Part shown: in pieces, positions 23,500 to 34,065 of the stretch
How positions within the stretch are numbered: position 1 is the first letter of the stretch
How the letters are laid out: each line of letters begins with the position of its first letter
NCBI GenBank assembly: GCA_035610365.1
Contig: CM069432.1
Coordinates: 241,766,104 to 241,830,103, forward strand
Direction: 5' to 3'
Length of the DNA: 64,000 bases
Source of the DNA: Aquatica leii
Taxonomy: Eukaryota > Arthropoda > Insecta > Coleoptera > Lampyridae
Notes under the pieces: model-generated
Database searches by the model: none
Seen by the model: only the letters and a program-made list of their open reading frames with translations
What the model was told of the DNA's origin: nothing
Translations under genes and position numbers: made by a program

Positions 23500-24034
23500 T
23501 TAAAGATCAGATTGTAATAACCTTGAATGATCTTGTAATCTTTTATATTAAAAAAAAAATAAAATACGAGTTCCTCCGCAAAACCACAACGGCACAGACC
23601 TCTCGCAAAATCAAGGTTAGGTTTGGCACTAACGTTACTTCACAGGAAACGGTATCTCGTTGGTTCAACAAATTTCATTCTGGCAATTTCAACTTGGCCA
23701 ATAAGCTACATGAACGATCTGAAACTCACATGGTTGATAACAATCACCTGAAAGCAACGGTGGAAGAAAATCCAGGTCAAAGTGCACTTGAATTAACGTT
23801 AATGTTCGGTGTAACCAAGAAAACAATATTAACTCATTTGGCTGAAATTGGCAAAGCGAAAATGCTAGACCTCATAAGTTGAGCGATGTATAGAAAGAAC
23901 GACGTCTCGAACCCTGTGTTTTTTTTGTTGTGTCGGTACAATAACGATTCATTTCTTAATCGGATTATTGCTTGTGATAAAAATAAATCCTTTACAACAA
24001 CACCATACGTTCATTTTAGTGGTTGTATCACGAT
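23500..24034 (+). pseudogene. mariner transposase, N-terminal part
   Basis: The frame encodes the two helix-turn-helix units of mariner transposases: a first HTH with ETVSRWFNKFHSGNFNL (23647-23700) and a second with NPGQSALELTLMFGVTKKTI. The catalytic start is degraded: ACDKNK (23971-23988) stands for the usual CDEKW-type motif with its first Asp. A stop occurs at 23879. Coding is cut at 24034 by the BEL element and continues at 30031. The 5' TIR could not be identified. Confidence 0.85.
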
Positions 24035-24219
24035 TGATGTATTACATAAACTTCTTGATGAATTTTTGGTGGATTTATTTTAGTTTTACAGTATTTTATA
24101 AGTACATATGTACATGCGACCCTTATGGCTGCTGATGTCGCTATCTATTCTGGGTAATTTTCCCCCTTAATACTAAAAAGTCCGCGTTATTTAAACGCAT
24201 ATAAAAGTAAGTTTCAACA
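24035..24219 (-). repeat. BEL 3' LTR
   Basis: 185 bp, 183 identical to the other LTR. It is the 3' LTR because the element reads on the minus strand. The purine-rich stretch AAGGCGGGCAATA (minus strand, just before it) is the polypurine tract candidate. Confidence 0.95.
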
Positions 24220-24379
24220 TATTGCCCGCCTTGAACTAAACGGTTCAAAATAAGTTATATAATATGGATAAGTAACTAGTATAACTAAAACATAATTTGT
24301 AATCTTTAACAAAAAATTGTTTTCTTAACGGATAGTACAGAAATATATTCCCCTTAAATTGAATAATACTTAAACTAAA

Positions 24380-26215
24380 AAATTTCGTTTTAATTTTCCA
24401 CTGGCAACAGGCACAATTTGTTAGTAGCTCTTTTAAACTCGCCACTAGCACATTTAACCGTCACTACTCTAGTAACTCCATCACTGCCTGTGTGCAGCTG
24501 AACAACTCGACCCAAGCGCCAATTAGCTGGAGGTAAGTGAGATTCTTTAAGAAGAACTAGAGATCCTAATTTGATATTTGCTTCATTCAGCTTCCATTTA
24601 GTTCTTTGTTGTAACGTTGTGATATATTCTCTTGACCATTTGTCCAGAAATGTAGATTTAATTGTTGCAATAATTGAAACCGTGTTAACCGATTTTGCGG
24701 TAAGTCTTTCAGGTTAGGATCAGGAATGTTGGTAAATAAACGACCAATTAAAGAAATGGGCTGGAGTAAGACATTCAAGATCGTTTGGATCGGACGATAA
24801 AGGTGTAAGAGGTCTTGAGTTAACTATACTTTCAATTTGAGTCAATAGTGTATGAAATTCTTCATAGAGTAAGATTAATGTTTGACAAGATTCTTTTAAT
24901 ATGATATTTGACATTCTTTACAGCACTTTCCCACAACCCACCAAATGTAGGGGACCCTGGAGGTATAAAATGCCAATTGATGCCCATGTTAGATACTGAA
25001 TCTAATATTTCCGTTTTGTGGTGGTTAAAAAATGTGACTAACTCGATTAATTCGTTTTTGCGCCTGCAAAGTTAGTAGCATTGTCACTATATACGTTTGC
25101 CGGTTTTCCACGTCTAGCAATGAATCTTTTAAAAGACATTAAAAATGCCGTCGTACTTAAACCTGTTACTAATTCTAAATGTATGGCCTTTACCGAAAAA
25201 CAAATATATACTGAAATGTAACATTTAGTGAATTTAGCACCTCTACCTAGTCTATCCTTTAGAGTATACGGACCTGCATAGTCAACGCCTGTGGTATGAA
25301 ATGGATACATTAGTAGAGTTCTGTCAATTGGAAGATTGCCCATTAATGGAGTCAAATAAGTATTGTTAAACCTTGCACACTTAACACAATTTTTGATAAT
25401 TTTTTTTGTATTGTTCATACCAGAAATAGGCCAAAATCTTTCGCGTAAACTATTTAGTGTTAATTTTGGTCCCGCGTGTAATAGTAATTCGTGCTCTCGT
25501 TTAATTAATAAATCAGTTAAGTGGTTCCGCTTTGGTAATAATATGGGATGTTTCTTATCATAATTAAAATTTGATAACTTAAGTCTTCCTCCTACACGTA
25601 GTATTCGTTGAGTGTCTAGAAACGGTGCTAAACTTAGAAGTTTGCTGTCTTTAAAAACTGAGTCGTGTTTGGTTAAATGACGAATTTCTTTGTAAAATGT
25701 CGATTTTTGAACTAATTGTAGTAATTTATTCAAAGCTTCCTGCAATTCGAAAGTAGATAAGGGGCCTGCTCTGCGTTTAGTTTTATGGTTTTTAGCATTA
25801 TTGAAAAATCTCAGACAGAATGCCATTACCCTTTGAACTCGTGTAAACGTGGAAAATCGATCTATAGGAAATTGATCATTATCGTTTTCAATAAAATGAC
25901 AACTTTGTACGCAGCGTTTTTCTTCTTCTAAATTTGTGAATTCGCTTATATCTTTACATAGTTTGGTTTCCAACCCTTGCGATAAATAGTATGGCCCATG
26001 TCACCATAATTTGCAGTTACTTAATTTGCTAACTGTAAGGCCTCTCGTTATTAAATCCGCAGGGTTTTCACTAGATTTTACGAAAAACCAGTTTGACGTG
26101 TTAGTAAGTCTTTGTATCTCTGCAACACGATTAGCTACATAAGGTTTCCATTGATTATGGTCTAATTGATCCAACATAAAGTGATTTTTGAGTCGCTCCA
26201 AAAGTATTCATTATC
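24380..26215 (-). pseudogene. BEL pol: RNase H end and integrase
   Basis: On the minus strand: WSDSKITLCWI (RNase H), SSENPADLITRGLT, then the zinc-binding integrase N-terminus (HELLLHAGPKLTLNSLRERF with CVKCARFNN, an HHCC arrangement) and the integrase core: TTGVDYAGPYTLKD, VTGLSTTAFLMSFKRFIARR, YSDNATNFAGA. The third catalytic block, [20 protein letters not shown] (24906-24965), holds the Glu of the DDE triad. Frameshifts are near 26165 and 25047, and a stop at about 25998. The C-terminus resembles RVVQLHTGSDGVTRVVTVK near 24440-24510. The catalytic residues remain. Confidence 0.88.
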
Positions 26216-26216
26216 A

Positions 26217-28170
26217 TTATATGTTGAGTTTTAATATGAGTTTTATTTTACCGTTTAACTGAGCCGCTAACCGGGCTGCGCACAGTTCTAAACGTGGTAA
26301 GGTTATTGTTTTCATAGGAGCTACCCGCGATTTACTAGCTAATAAATTCACCGATATTTTGTTCAATTTGTTAACCGATTTCATATATATACATGCTCCA
26401 AATACTCTTTCAGATGCATCTGCAAAGATATGTAATTCTATGAGTTTGCTCTTTTCGATTAACTGGTGTCTAGGAATGGAAATTGTGCTAAGATTTTGAA
26501 GATCGTTCTTAAACGTTTTCCATCGCGAAAATAACTGCATCGGAATAGAGTCGTCCCATGACAACTTCAGTTGCCACAGCTCTTGTATTATAAGTTTTGC
26601 TATTATAATAATAGGAGCTAATAATCCCAATGGGCCATATAATTGGGCTGTAATCGCCAAAATATTTCGTTTCGTTATTTCCTTGTTATTTAAATTTAAA
26701 TTAAATGAATAATGCATTAAATCATATAACGAATTCCAATATAATCCCAACGTCTTATGACTTGCATCAGATGCATCCATAAGAACGAAATTACTCAAAT
26801 CACCCAACGCCTCAACGTTACTATGAAACTTTCTTAGATTGAAATCTGCCGACTGTAAAATGTGTATTAAATTGACTTTAATTTCCTTGATGGTATCTAA
26901 ATTGTCGTGTCCTGTCAAAAGATCGTCCACGTAAAAGTCTTCAATCAAGATTTGAGATTCTAAAGGATATCTATCCTTGATTTCAATGCCTATTTGATTT
27001 AAACATCGGACAGCTAAATATGGTGCCGACGTAGTACCGTACGTTACCGTATTGAGTTGAAAAATAGCAATTTCGTCGTTACTATTTTCGCGCCATAAAA
27101 TGCATTGATATTTACGTTCGTCTGGATGTATCCAAATTTGTCGATACATTTTTTCTAAGTCTCCTGCAATTACAAACTTGTGCAGTCGGAATCTAACTAG
27201 TATTGAGAAAATATCGTCTTGTAATTTTGGTCCAGTATATTGTACGTCGTTTAGTGATACTCCCGAAATTGATTTGCAAGACCCGTCAAATACAACCCGT
27301 ATTTTTGTTGTCGTACTAGATTCCTTAAACACACAGTGATGCAGTAAATAAAAGTATTCAGAATTAGATGCAAATGTGTTTCCTTTCTAATAAATGTCAT
27401 ATGTTCTAGTGCTAAGTATTCAGTAATAAATTTACAGTATTCTTGCTTTAACGCCATGTTATTGTTTAGTTTATTTTCAAGAGTTAAAAAACGTCTTCGT
27501 GCAATATCGTAGTTTGAACATAACTCTAACAAATTTGATCTAAAAGGATACCTAACGATAAATCTTCCGTTTATATCTCGTAATGTAGTTTTTTGAAAAT
27601 GATGTTCGCAGTATTCTTCATCGCGCGTCAAGGATTTTTTAACATACTCGTTTTCATTCATTTCCCAAAGTTATTTAAATTTGTATTAAGCTCATCCAAT
27701 GTGATGTAAGCTAAAGTACTTTGTTTGAGTTGATTTGCATCTGTAGTATTTGGAAAATCCCGATTAATAATTTCTCCAGACAAAATCCAGCAAATTTAGT
27801 TTTGAAAGTAAATTGACTTCTATTGAAATTGTCCGACCGATATCAGCGACCAAAAAATGCTAGCACCTAACAAAATCTGAATAGGTTTAGATTCATTAAA
27901 TGTTGGATCTGCTAACCTTATATTTACAGGAATTTTTATAATACTAGAATTCAAGTTCTGCGTGGGAAGCGCGTTCGCGATTTGTGGTACGATTAAACAC
28001 CTTAATTTTGTCGAATAATCGTTTATTGTCGATTTTATAGTGATTTCTACACAGTGAGTAACCTTTAACGCTTCTTGAGTTATTCCTATAATATTGGTTT
28101 TAAAAAGGAATTCTATTAAGAAATAATTGATTACAAGTGTCTTCAGTAATAAAATTAGATTGTGATGCAC
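26217..28170 (-). pseudogene. BEL pol: linker, RT and RNase H start
   Basis: Beyond the protease, 28170-27820 carries a conserved linker (LRCLIVPQIANALPT ... LLGASIFWSLISVGQF). From 27661 to 26217 run the RT blocks: RVVFDGSCKSISGVSLND, VIAGDLEKMYRQIWIHPDE, FQLNTVTYGTTSAPYLAVRC, and FYVDDLLTG with the catalytic Asp pair (26924-26950), followed by the Pao RNase H (LHIFADASERVFGACIY, LPRLELCAARLAAQL). The domain order is that of BEL/Pao, not Gypsy. Frameshifts lie near 27660-27820, 27300 and 26215. RT copies the element RNA and RNase H removes it in particles. Confidence 0.9.
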
Positions 28171-28600
28171 TGTCTAATAACATTCTAACTTTATGTGGAT
28201 TACCAGTTATATCATTTATGTAACCTAAAGCAGTCGATAAGATTACTTGAGGGTTTATATTTAACAATGAATAAGTATTTGTCACAAGTGAAGTACTCGA
28301 TTCGTATGATTCGTTTATATTGGTATCTACAACCTTTGTTTCTGTGTTTGCATTAACAGTATTTATGTGTAGAAGTGTATGGTGCTTTTTATTGCACGTC
28401 TTGCACTTAAAACTTGATTTGCATTCGCTTACTAGATGACCTTTTCTTAAACAATTTATGCATAATTTTAGTCTTTTAACAATTTCGATTCTATTTTGAG
28501 TATTCGCTTTTAAAAAACTTTCACACTGACGCAACAAATGATTATTTTGACAATTTAAACAAGTAACTAAATTTTCATTAACTGTAGCATAAGAACGTAC
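28100..28600 (-). pseudogene. BEL gag zinc knuckles and protease
   Basis: The minus strand gives two Cys/His clusters, CLNCQNNHLLRQC (about 28523-28563) and CINCLRKGHLVSECKSSFKC (28407-28468), then LLDSASQSNFIT, an aspartic-protease active site in which Asp-Ser-Ala replaces the more usual Asp-Ser/Thr-Gly form, as is common in BEL. Frame is lost again near 28110. Nucleic-acid binding of the particle and polyprotein cleavage are the family roles. Confidence 0.8.
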
Positions 28601-28719
28601 AGATTGTTTGGGGTGTACATTGCGCGATGGTTCTATACGTTTTTGGAAATTGATTCAAGTGTTATTAATTTTGAAAATAAAGAACTCGAGGAAGATCATC
28701 CAACGTAGGAATACTGTTA

Positions 28720-29616
28720 TTATCTGAATGCGTCATGTTTAGTTTTGTCTCCCCATTCTTTTTCGGTTTGAATGTCCACCTTTGTAATAATTATTGGAAT
28801 TAGCAATGAATTCCACGAATCCACTGGTTGATCTAAAGCCCGTAAACAATTGATGTGCGTTTGTAATTTGTTTATTAATTCTTTTAATGAAATAGGTGAA
28901 TCTCGTGTCACCTGTTGTATATTCAAAATATTTTGAACGTGGTTATTTATGATTCGTCTTTTATTGTCATACCGTTTGTTTAATAATTTCCACGCAACAG
29001 AGTAATTTAAATCGATTGTTTCTAAAGTGCCCACTAATTCTAACGGTTCGCCCTTTAAACTTGATTTTAAATATGTTAATTTTTGTGCATCTGTCAATTG
29101 ATTGTCTCTATGTATAATATTAAAAGAATCGACAAAACTACGCCAAGCAGTAAATGCTCCATCAAAACTAGGTAGATTTAGTTGGGGTAATTTTACCATA
29201 CGTTTAGTTTGTGTAAACGACATGCCACTATCTTCTGCGATTGACCTGACATCGTCATTGTTATCGATGATATTAGTATTAGTATTAGACAATTGATCAA
29301 CTAATCCAGGGTTAGTAATTAGTTTTGCTTTGCTAAGAACTTCATAATACTTATTATAAAATTCTTCGCGTTCTATTAATTCTAATTGTTTATTTTCAGT
29401 ATTATCGAATATTAATATTTCAATTTGTAATTGAATATCATCAAATTGTTCTAACACGTTTTCGATTTTTGTTTTTCTTTCCATAGTATTAGCAATAATG
29501 GGTTTTGTGATGTTTTGAATGTCAATATCATCCAAGTATTTTTGAAAAATAGTAATCTGCGATTTTAAACATCCCCTTTTTATGTGCAATGATTTTAATA
29601 ACTGTGCATCGACCAT
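28720..29616 (-). pseudogene. BEL gag (DUF1759-type region)
   Basis: Starting at ATG 29616 the protein has about 300 residues in one frame. An N-terminal helical region is followed by KLPQLNLPSFDGAFTAWRSF and FNIIHRDNQLTDAQKLTYLK, then LKGEPLELVGTL and a CLRALDQPVDSWNSLLIPII segment: the order of the DUF1759 gag region of BEL/Pao elements, which builds the capsid-like particle. The frame ends at 28720, and the reading continues in another frame toward the zinc knuckle, so a small indel near 28720 (and a TGA near 28668) splits gag. An upstream ATG at 29688 is less likely as start because family proteins begin near VDAQLLKSL. Confidence 0.85.
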
Positions 29617-29821
29617 TATTGACACAAATTTGGTAAAATAATAATGAAAAGGTTTCAAGGATAGACTTACGGTTATTGTAGCTATCACAACGATAGGAAC
29701 TCACTTTGTCGGAACGCCGCGCTTGACTTCGGAACTGATCGGCTTCGCCCTTGGTTGATGATTTTTCTTACAATTATGTAATAATTCGAATTGTATGTAA
29801 ATTAAAGTATTACTTGCATCC

Positions 29822-29840
29822 GGTTATCTCGAAGGACCAA
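29822..29840 (-). promoter_or_regulatory. Primer-binding site candidate
   Basis: Directly inside the 5' LTR the minus strand reads TTGGTCCTTCGAGATAAC. TGGTCC after the LTR, then a short tRNA-like 3'-end complement, is the normal position and form for a tRNA primer site. Which tRNA it matches was not tested. Confidence 0.6.
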
Positions 29841-30025
29841 TGATGTATTACTTAAACTTCTTGATGAATTTCTGGTGGATTTATTTTAGTTTTACAGTAT
29901 TTTATAAGTACATATGTACATGCGACCCTTATGGCTGCTGATGTCGCTATCTATTCTGGGTAATTTTCCCCCTTAATACTAAAAAGTCCGCGTTATTTAA
30001 ACGCATATAAAAGTAAGTTTCAACA
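29841..30025 (-). repeat. BEL 5' LTR
   Basis: 185 bp; differs from the 3' LTR at an A/T and a T/C position near the element-internal end (29852 and 29872). It should hold the promoter of the element, though I cannot place a start site. Confidence 0.95.
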
Positions 30026-30030
30026 ACGAT

Positions 30031-30475
30031 GAACCACTAAAACATTGCACGAGAAAATATTTTCATAAAAAAAACTTATGATGAGTGTTTGGTGATCCAG
30101 CTCAGATGTCATCCATCACATTTTCGTAAAACCTGGCGATTCGATCACGGCTGATATCTACTGTCAATAAATAGATGAAATGATGAGGTAATTGGCAATT
30201 AAACGGCCAAGATTGGTCAATCACAGCATTTCGATACTGTTGGAAGACAATGCTCGATCGCAGCTACAGCCGTTGCAAATGGAAGTTATTCGTCATTCAC
30301 CATATTCGCCCGACTCAGCCCCTACTAGCTACCATTTTTTTCAGTATTTGGATAACTTTTTGATATTCTTAAAATTCAATTCTGACGAGGCTGTCAAGGC
30401 TGCCTGAGTTTATCGACTCCCGACATGTCGGTTGCTACCGCAGGGGAATAAATGAACTTCCAATAAAATGACAAA
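30031..30475 (+). pseudogene. mariner transposase, C-terminal part
   Basis: Continues the mariner across the BEL insertion; the codons around the ACGAT duplication rejoin in one frame when one copy is removed. Blocks are a KPGDSITADIY-like stretch in mixed frames (30128-30160), LAIKRPRLVNHS (30194-30229), EDNARSQLQ (30243-30269; second catalytic Asp), and YSPDSAPTSYHFF (30307-30345; third Asp region), then the FIDSRHVGCYRRGINELP end (30403-30460). The spacing fits a D,D34D mariner. Stops and shifts are frequent, so the copy is dead. Confidence 0.85.
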
Positions 30476-30598
30476 AGTGTATCGATAGTGAGGGTGCATA
30501 TTTCGATTAAAAAGAAAAACATTTTATTTAAAAAAAACTGATTAAAGTTTCAATTCAATTCTATTCATTTCATACTACACGACCAACACTTAAATATA

Positions 30599-31976
30599 CT
30601 GACTTCCAGAAAAATCGCAACACCTAGAAGTTGTTGAACGATTTTATTGAAATTTTCTGGAAACGTCTATTTTAATGAAACAAAGTGATGAATAAAATTT
30701 AAAAACAAAAGCGTAAAAAGTTTTTTTTTTAAATATGAGTTGTTCCGCCACGATTTGTAATGCACTCATTTAGACGTTTAGCATGTTATGAATCAAGTGA
30801 TCTATAGCTGCTTGGGGTATATCGTCCCAAGCTGGAGATCGTGTAAGTTATCTGGAGGGTGTGGTAAATTACCCAGTCGCCTACCAATCATATCCCATAC
30901 ATGTTCAACGGGCGACAAATCAGGCAACCGAGCAGGCCATGGGAGGACGGCAATGTTAGCTTCTTCCAAAAACCGTGTTGTAGCCCTTGCCGTATGAGGG
31001 CGCGCATTATCCTGCTGGAAAATAGGATTTTGCAGCCCCTGAAGATATGGAAGCCCAACTGGTTGTAGCACATTAGCAATGTAACCAGCTGCGTTTAGGT
31101 TGCCGTCAATAAAGATCAAGGGTGATCTGCTATCATAACATACTGCACCCCATATCATAACTCCTTGAGTGAGGGCTGTGTTGCGTTTCACAAAAAATGT
31201 TGGATTTTTACGTTCTCCACGCATCCGTCTGACCCTCTTACAACCATCGTGGGCCCACAAGCAAACTCGGGACTCGTCACTAAAAACAATTTGATGTCAT
31301 TCTTGCGCCCAATTAACCCTTTCGTTGGTCCACTCTGTCTGCATAGTTAGTGAAGTGGTGTAAGGGGAAGTCATAAAAATGGACGATATGAACGCAACCC
31401 ATAAGATCTTATCTAGCGATAAACAGATGACATTGACATTCTGAGTCCTATACCTCTCATCCAATCATTTGCAATTGATCGAGTTGTCGAAAATCTGTCT
31501 CTTGTGGCCAAAACTCTTAAGCGACGTTCATCGCGATCTGTAGTCGATGTTGAACCGCTTCTTCGGACCATTTGGACCAACATCTCAATACCGATGAAAC
31601 ATTTCGGTTTACACGACGAGCAATTTCTCTTAGCGAAAGTCCGGCCTCTTTCATACCAATAATACGGCCACGTTCAAAATCACTTAATCGTACAGAATGT
31701 TGATGTTTACGTACTCTCGGAATTGTTATCAAGTTCAGAATGAAATTGTGAACAAACAACAACAGTTTGCAAACTTGAGAATTACTAAATGGTATACTAC
31801 TTCAAATTTATTGTTACTATGTTACTATGGAAACAACAGGAAAAAAACAAAAAACTATTGGCTAGATTTTATTCAAATTTTAATCATCACTTTGTTTCAT
31901 GAAAATAGACGTTTCCTAAAAATTTCAATAAAACCGTTCAACAAGTTCTAGGTGTTGCAATTTTTCTGGAAGTCAG
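30599..31976 (-). mobile_element. Tc1-like element with long TIRs
   Basis: Starts CTGACTTCCAGAAAAATCGC and ends with its inverse, flanked by TA at 30597-30598 and 31977-31978. The inverted similarity runs for about 105 bp at each end (30599-30703 and roughly 31872-31976) with few differences. The total of 1,378 bp and one minus-strand transposase fit a complete Tc1-group element. Confidence 0.93.
30800..31762 (-). pseudogene. Tc1-like transposase, frameshifted
   Basis: The N-terminal DNA-binding region is a clear HTH (RLSDFERGRIIGMKEAGLSL, REIARRVNRNVSSVLRCW; about 31580-31690). The catalytic half reads in order FSDESRVCLW (31255-31285), then FQQDNARPHTA (30985-31017; second Asp), then PARLPDLSPVEHVWDMIGRR (30895-30950; Glu of the DDE triad), giving D,D34E spacing. 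Between 31280 and 31560 the frame shifts at least twice, so no full protein can be made. The start codon cannot be fixed; the HTH would begin near VRKHQHSVRL. Transposases of this group cut and paste their own ends at TA sites. Confidence 0.88.
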
Positions 31977-31978
31977 TA

Positions 31979-33304
31979 TTTAAAAAAAATTTTTTTTTAC
32001 TTAAAACTCGGTTTAATTAAAATCATTATTTTAATTTAAAAAAACACTTTGATTAAAAATATGGTTTTAATCACGATTATAAGTAACTGATTTAAATTTT
32101 CTCAGAGCTGATTGAAATATGATTAAAAGCTCTAACTATACAATCTTTCTCAAATAATTTATTTCAGTACCTGAGATTGATTATGTATTAACTCCTCAAA
32201 ATTAATTTATAGAAACTGTTAAATTACCAGAAAAAATATTGAAAAGAATCAATTCTTGTTTCTGAATCAAAAGAATAATTCGCAAAATGTCACTAAAGAA
32301 CCGTGTGTTTCAAAATGAACTAAAACAATAATCAAAGTCCAAAAATATAAAAATGTGATGAGATTTAATTTTGTTTCCCTCTGTTTTCTCTGTAAATTTT
32401 AAGTAATTATACTGTTTAGAAAACTAAAAAAGTGTGTTTATTTTAAATCAAAAACTGTATTCGTTTACATAGCTACAACGCAAAAAATGACTATGACAAC
32501 AATAAGTTTTTTTATTTGGAGTTCTAAATTAATTCAAGTTTAAATATTAAAAAATCCATTTTTAACCAACCAAGGTACTTGAATCTTTTAGAACGTTAGT
32601 GTTTATCACAGACGCAAAACTATTCGACTACGTAAATATTACATGTCTTGTCAACATTAAGGTTCTATGCGGCTGCAGCAAACATTAGTTGAATTACTTT
32701 TCAACACTTGCCCCTTTCTTTATAATTTAATTATGCCTAGACATGTCTCTCCTAATTAAAACGTCAAATTTTAAATTGTGGTAAAATAAATGTTTTGTTT
32801 ATTTATTAGTAAAATATAACTTATTTACGAAACTTGACAATTAATTTATTGAACTCCTAAGGAAGAGAAAATGTGCAACCAAAAATTCTTTTATTTGATG
32901 TTTAGTTATGAATAACAGTTTCCTGTACATGATGGTAAACATATTAATACTAAACGGTTAGTTCGAGTTTTTGCAACTAGAAAATATTTTTGAAACTAGC
33001 GAAGAAGAAAAAAATTGAGTTTTAAGAATTTGCAGAGATACTGTGTAAATCAACCAAAAATATTAGAACAATGAAATACCACGTAATATTTTATCACTCT
33101 ACAACCAAGTAAGAACTCAATTTTAAACGTCAATGAGAATAAAAAGATAGTAGTGCAGGTAGGGTAATTACAAGAGCGTGTAGTTAGGATTAAATCGGTT
33201 TTTGTTGTGATTCAATCAATACGACACTTAAATGTGTTTACTATATTACTACATTAAAACAGAATATATATGTTGTAGTAAACATTTATATATTAAAAAA
33301 AATT
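31979..33304. other. No gene recognised; AT-rich
   Basis: Low-complexity stretches rich in TTTAATTAAAA (31985-32130) and otherwise unremarkable AT-rich DNA up to the next transposon end. No coding motif or RNA seen. Confidence 0.55.
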
Positions 33305-34065
33305 ATAAGGGTCAAATTCATATAATGGGACAATCCGACTTAAAGCACAGACTAGCGGAAATTTTTTTTTAGATTCGATGAATAGCAGTTTTAAGGAAAA
33401 CAAGATCATTTTCCTATAATGTAGCAAAGCAACTTTAAAAAAAAATAACTGCAGAAATCGTCATTTGGGTAACACGTCCGAAGTGTTATTTCTGAAGTTT
33501 GGTGCCTATGATACGTATTTTTGTGAAACTGACTGGATTTCTCGATATACGATTATTGAAAATCTCTAGTTTAAAATTCTGCAACTTTCATAAAAATTCC
33601 TTTGTATTACACATACATTTTTCATATACAACTAAGCGTCCTTAACAAGTGTCGTCATTTCGGTACTACTTATATTTATCAGTCTAACTTGTAAAGTTTG
33701 CCGCAAGATGTCCTAATTGTTGTAGTTAATGTTGCACACGTGTGAGTTTCAACGGTTCAAATAGGTAAGATTTTTATATTATTTATACTTACGCTGCTAT
33801 AATTTTGCAACTAAACAAAATTCATCGCGTTCTCTTTTACCGCATCAATCGGGTAACCTATGTATATTGCAAGTTTTTGATAGCTTACTTTTTGTGAAAA
33901 GTTGATTTATTCGGCACGGAAAGCAGACTTAAACATAACCTTAAATTGCTATGTCTTAATGTCGGTCTACGCGTGATCTGGAATTAATTTACTAACATTT
34001 CATCATATCGGTAATGTCATTTTGGTAACAAATTGTAAAATTTATTTCGGTACCGAAATGACACT

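Larger units (their letters stand above)
24035..30025 (-). mobile_element. BEL/Pao LTR retrotransposon
   Basis: Two 185-bp direct repeats at 24035-24219 and 29841-30025 differ at only two positions and have TG...CA ends (read on the minus strand TGTTGAAAC...CATCA). The 5-bp sequence ACGAT flanks both sides (24030-24034 and 30026-30030). On the minus strand, in order, are a primer-binding-site candidate, gag with a DUF1759-type region, a zinc knuckle, a protease, RT/RNase H of Pao type and an integrase. Total 5,991 bp, structurally complete. The insertion sits in a mariner transposase. Few LTR differences imply a recent insertion, although the coding region has several frameshifts. Confidence 0.96.
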
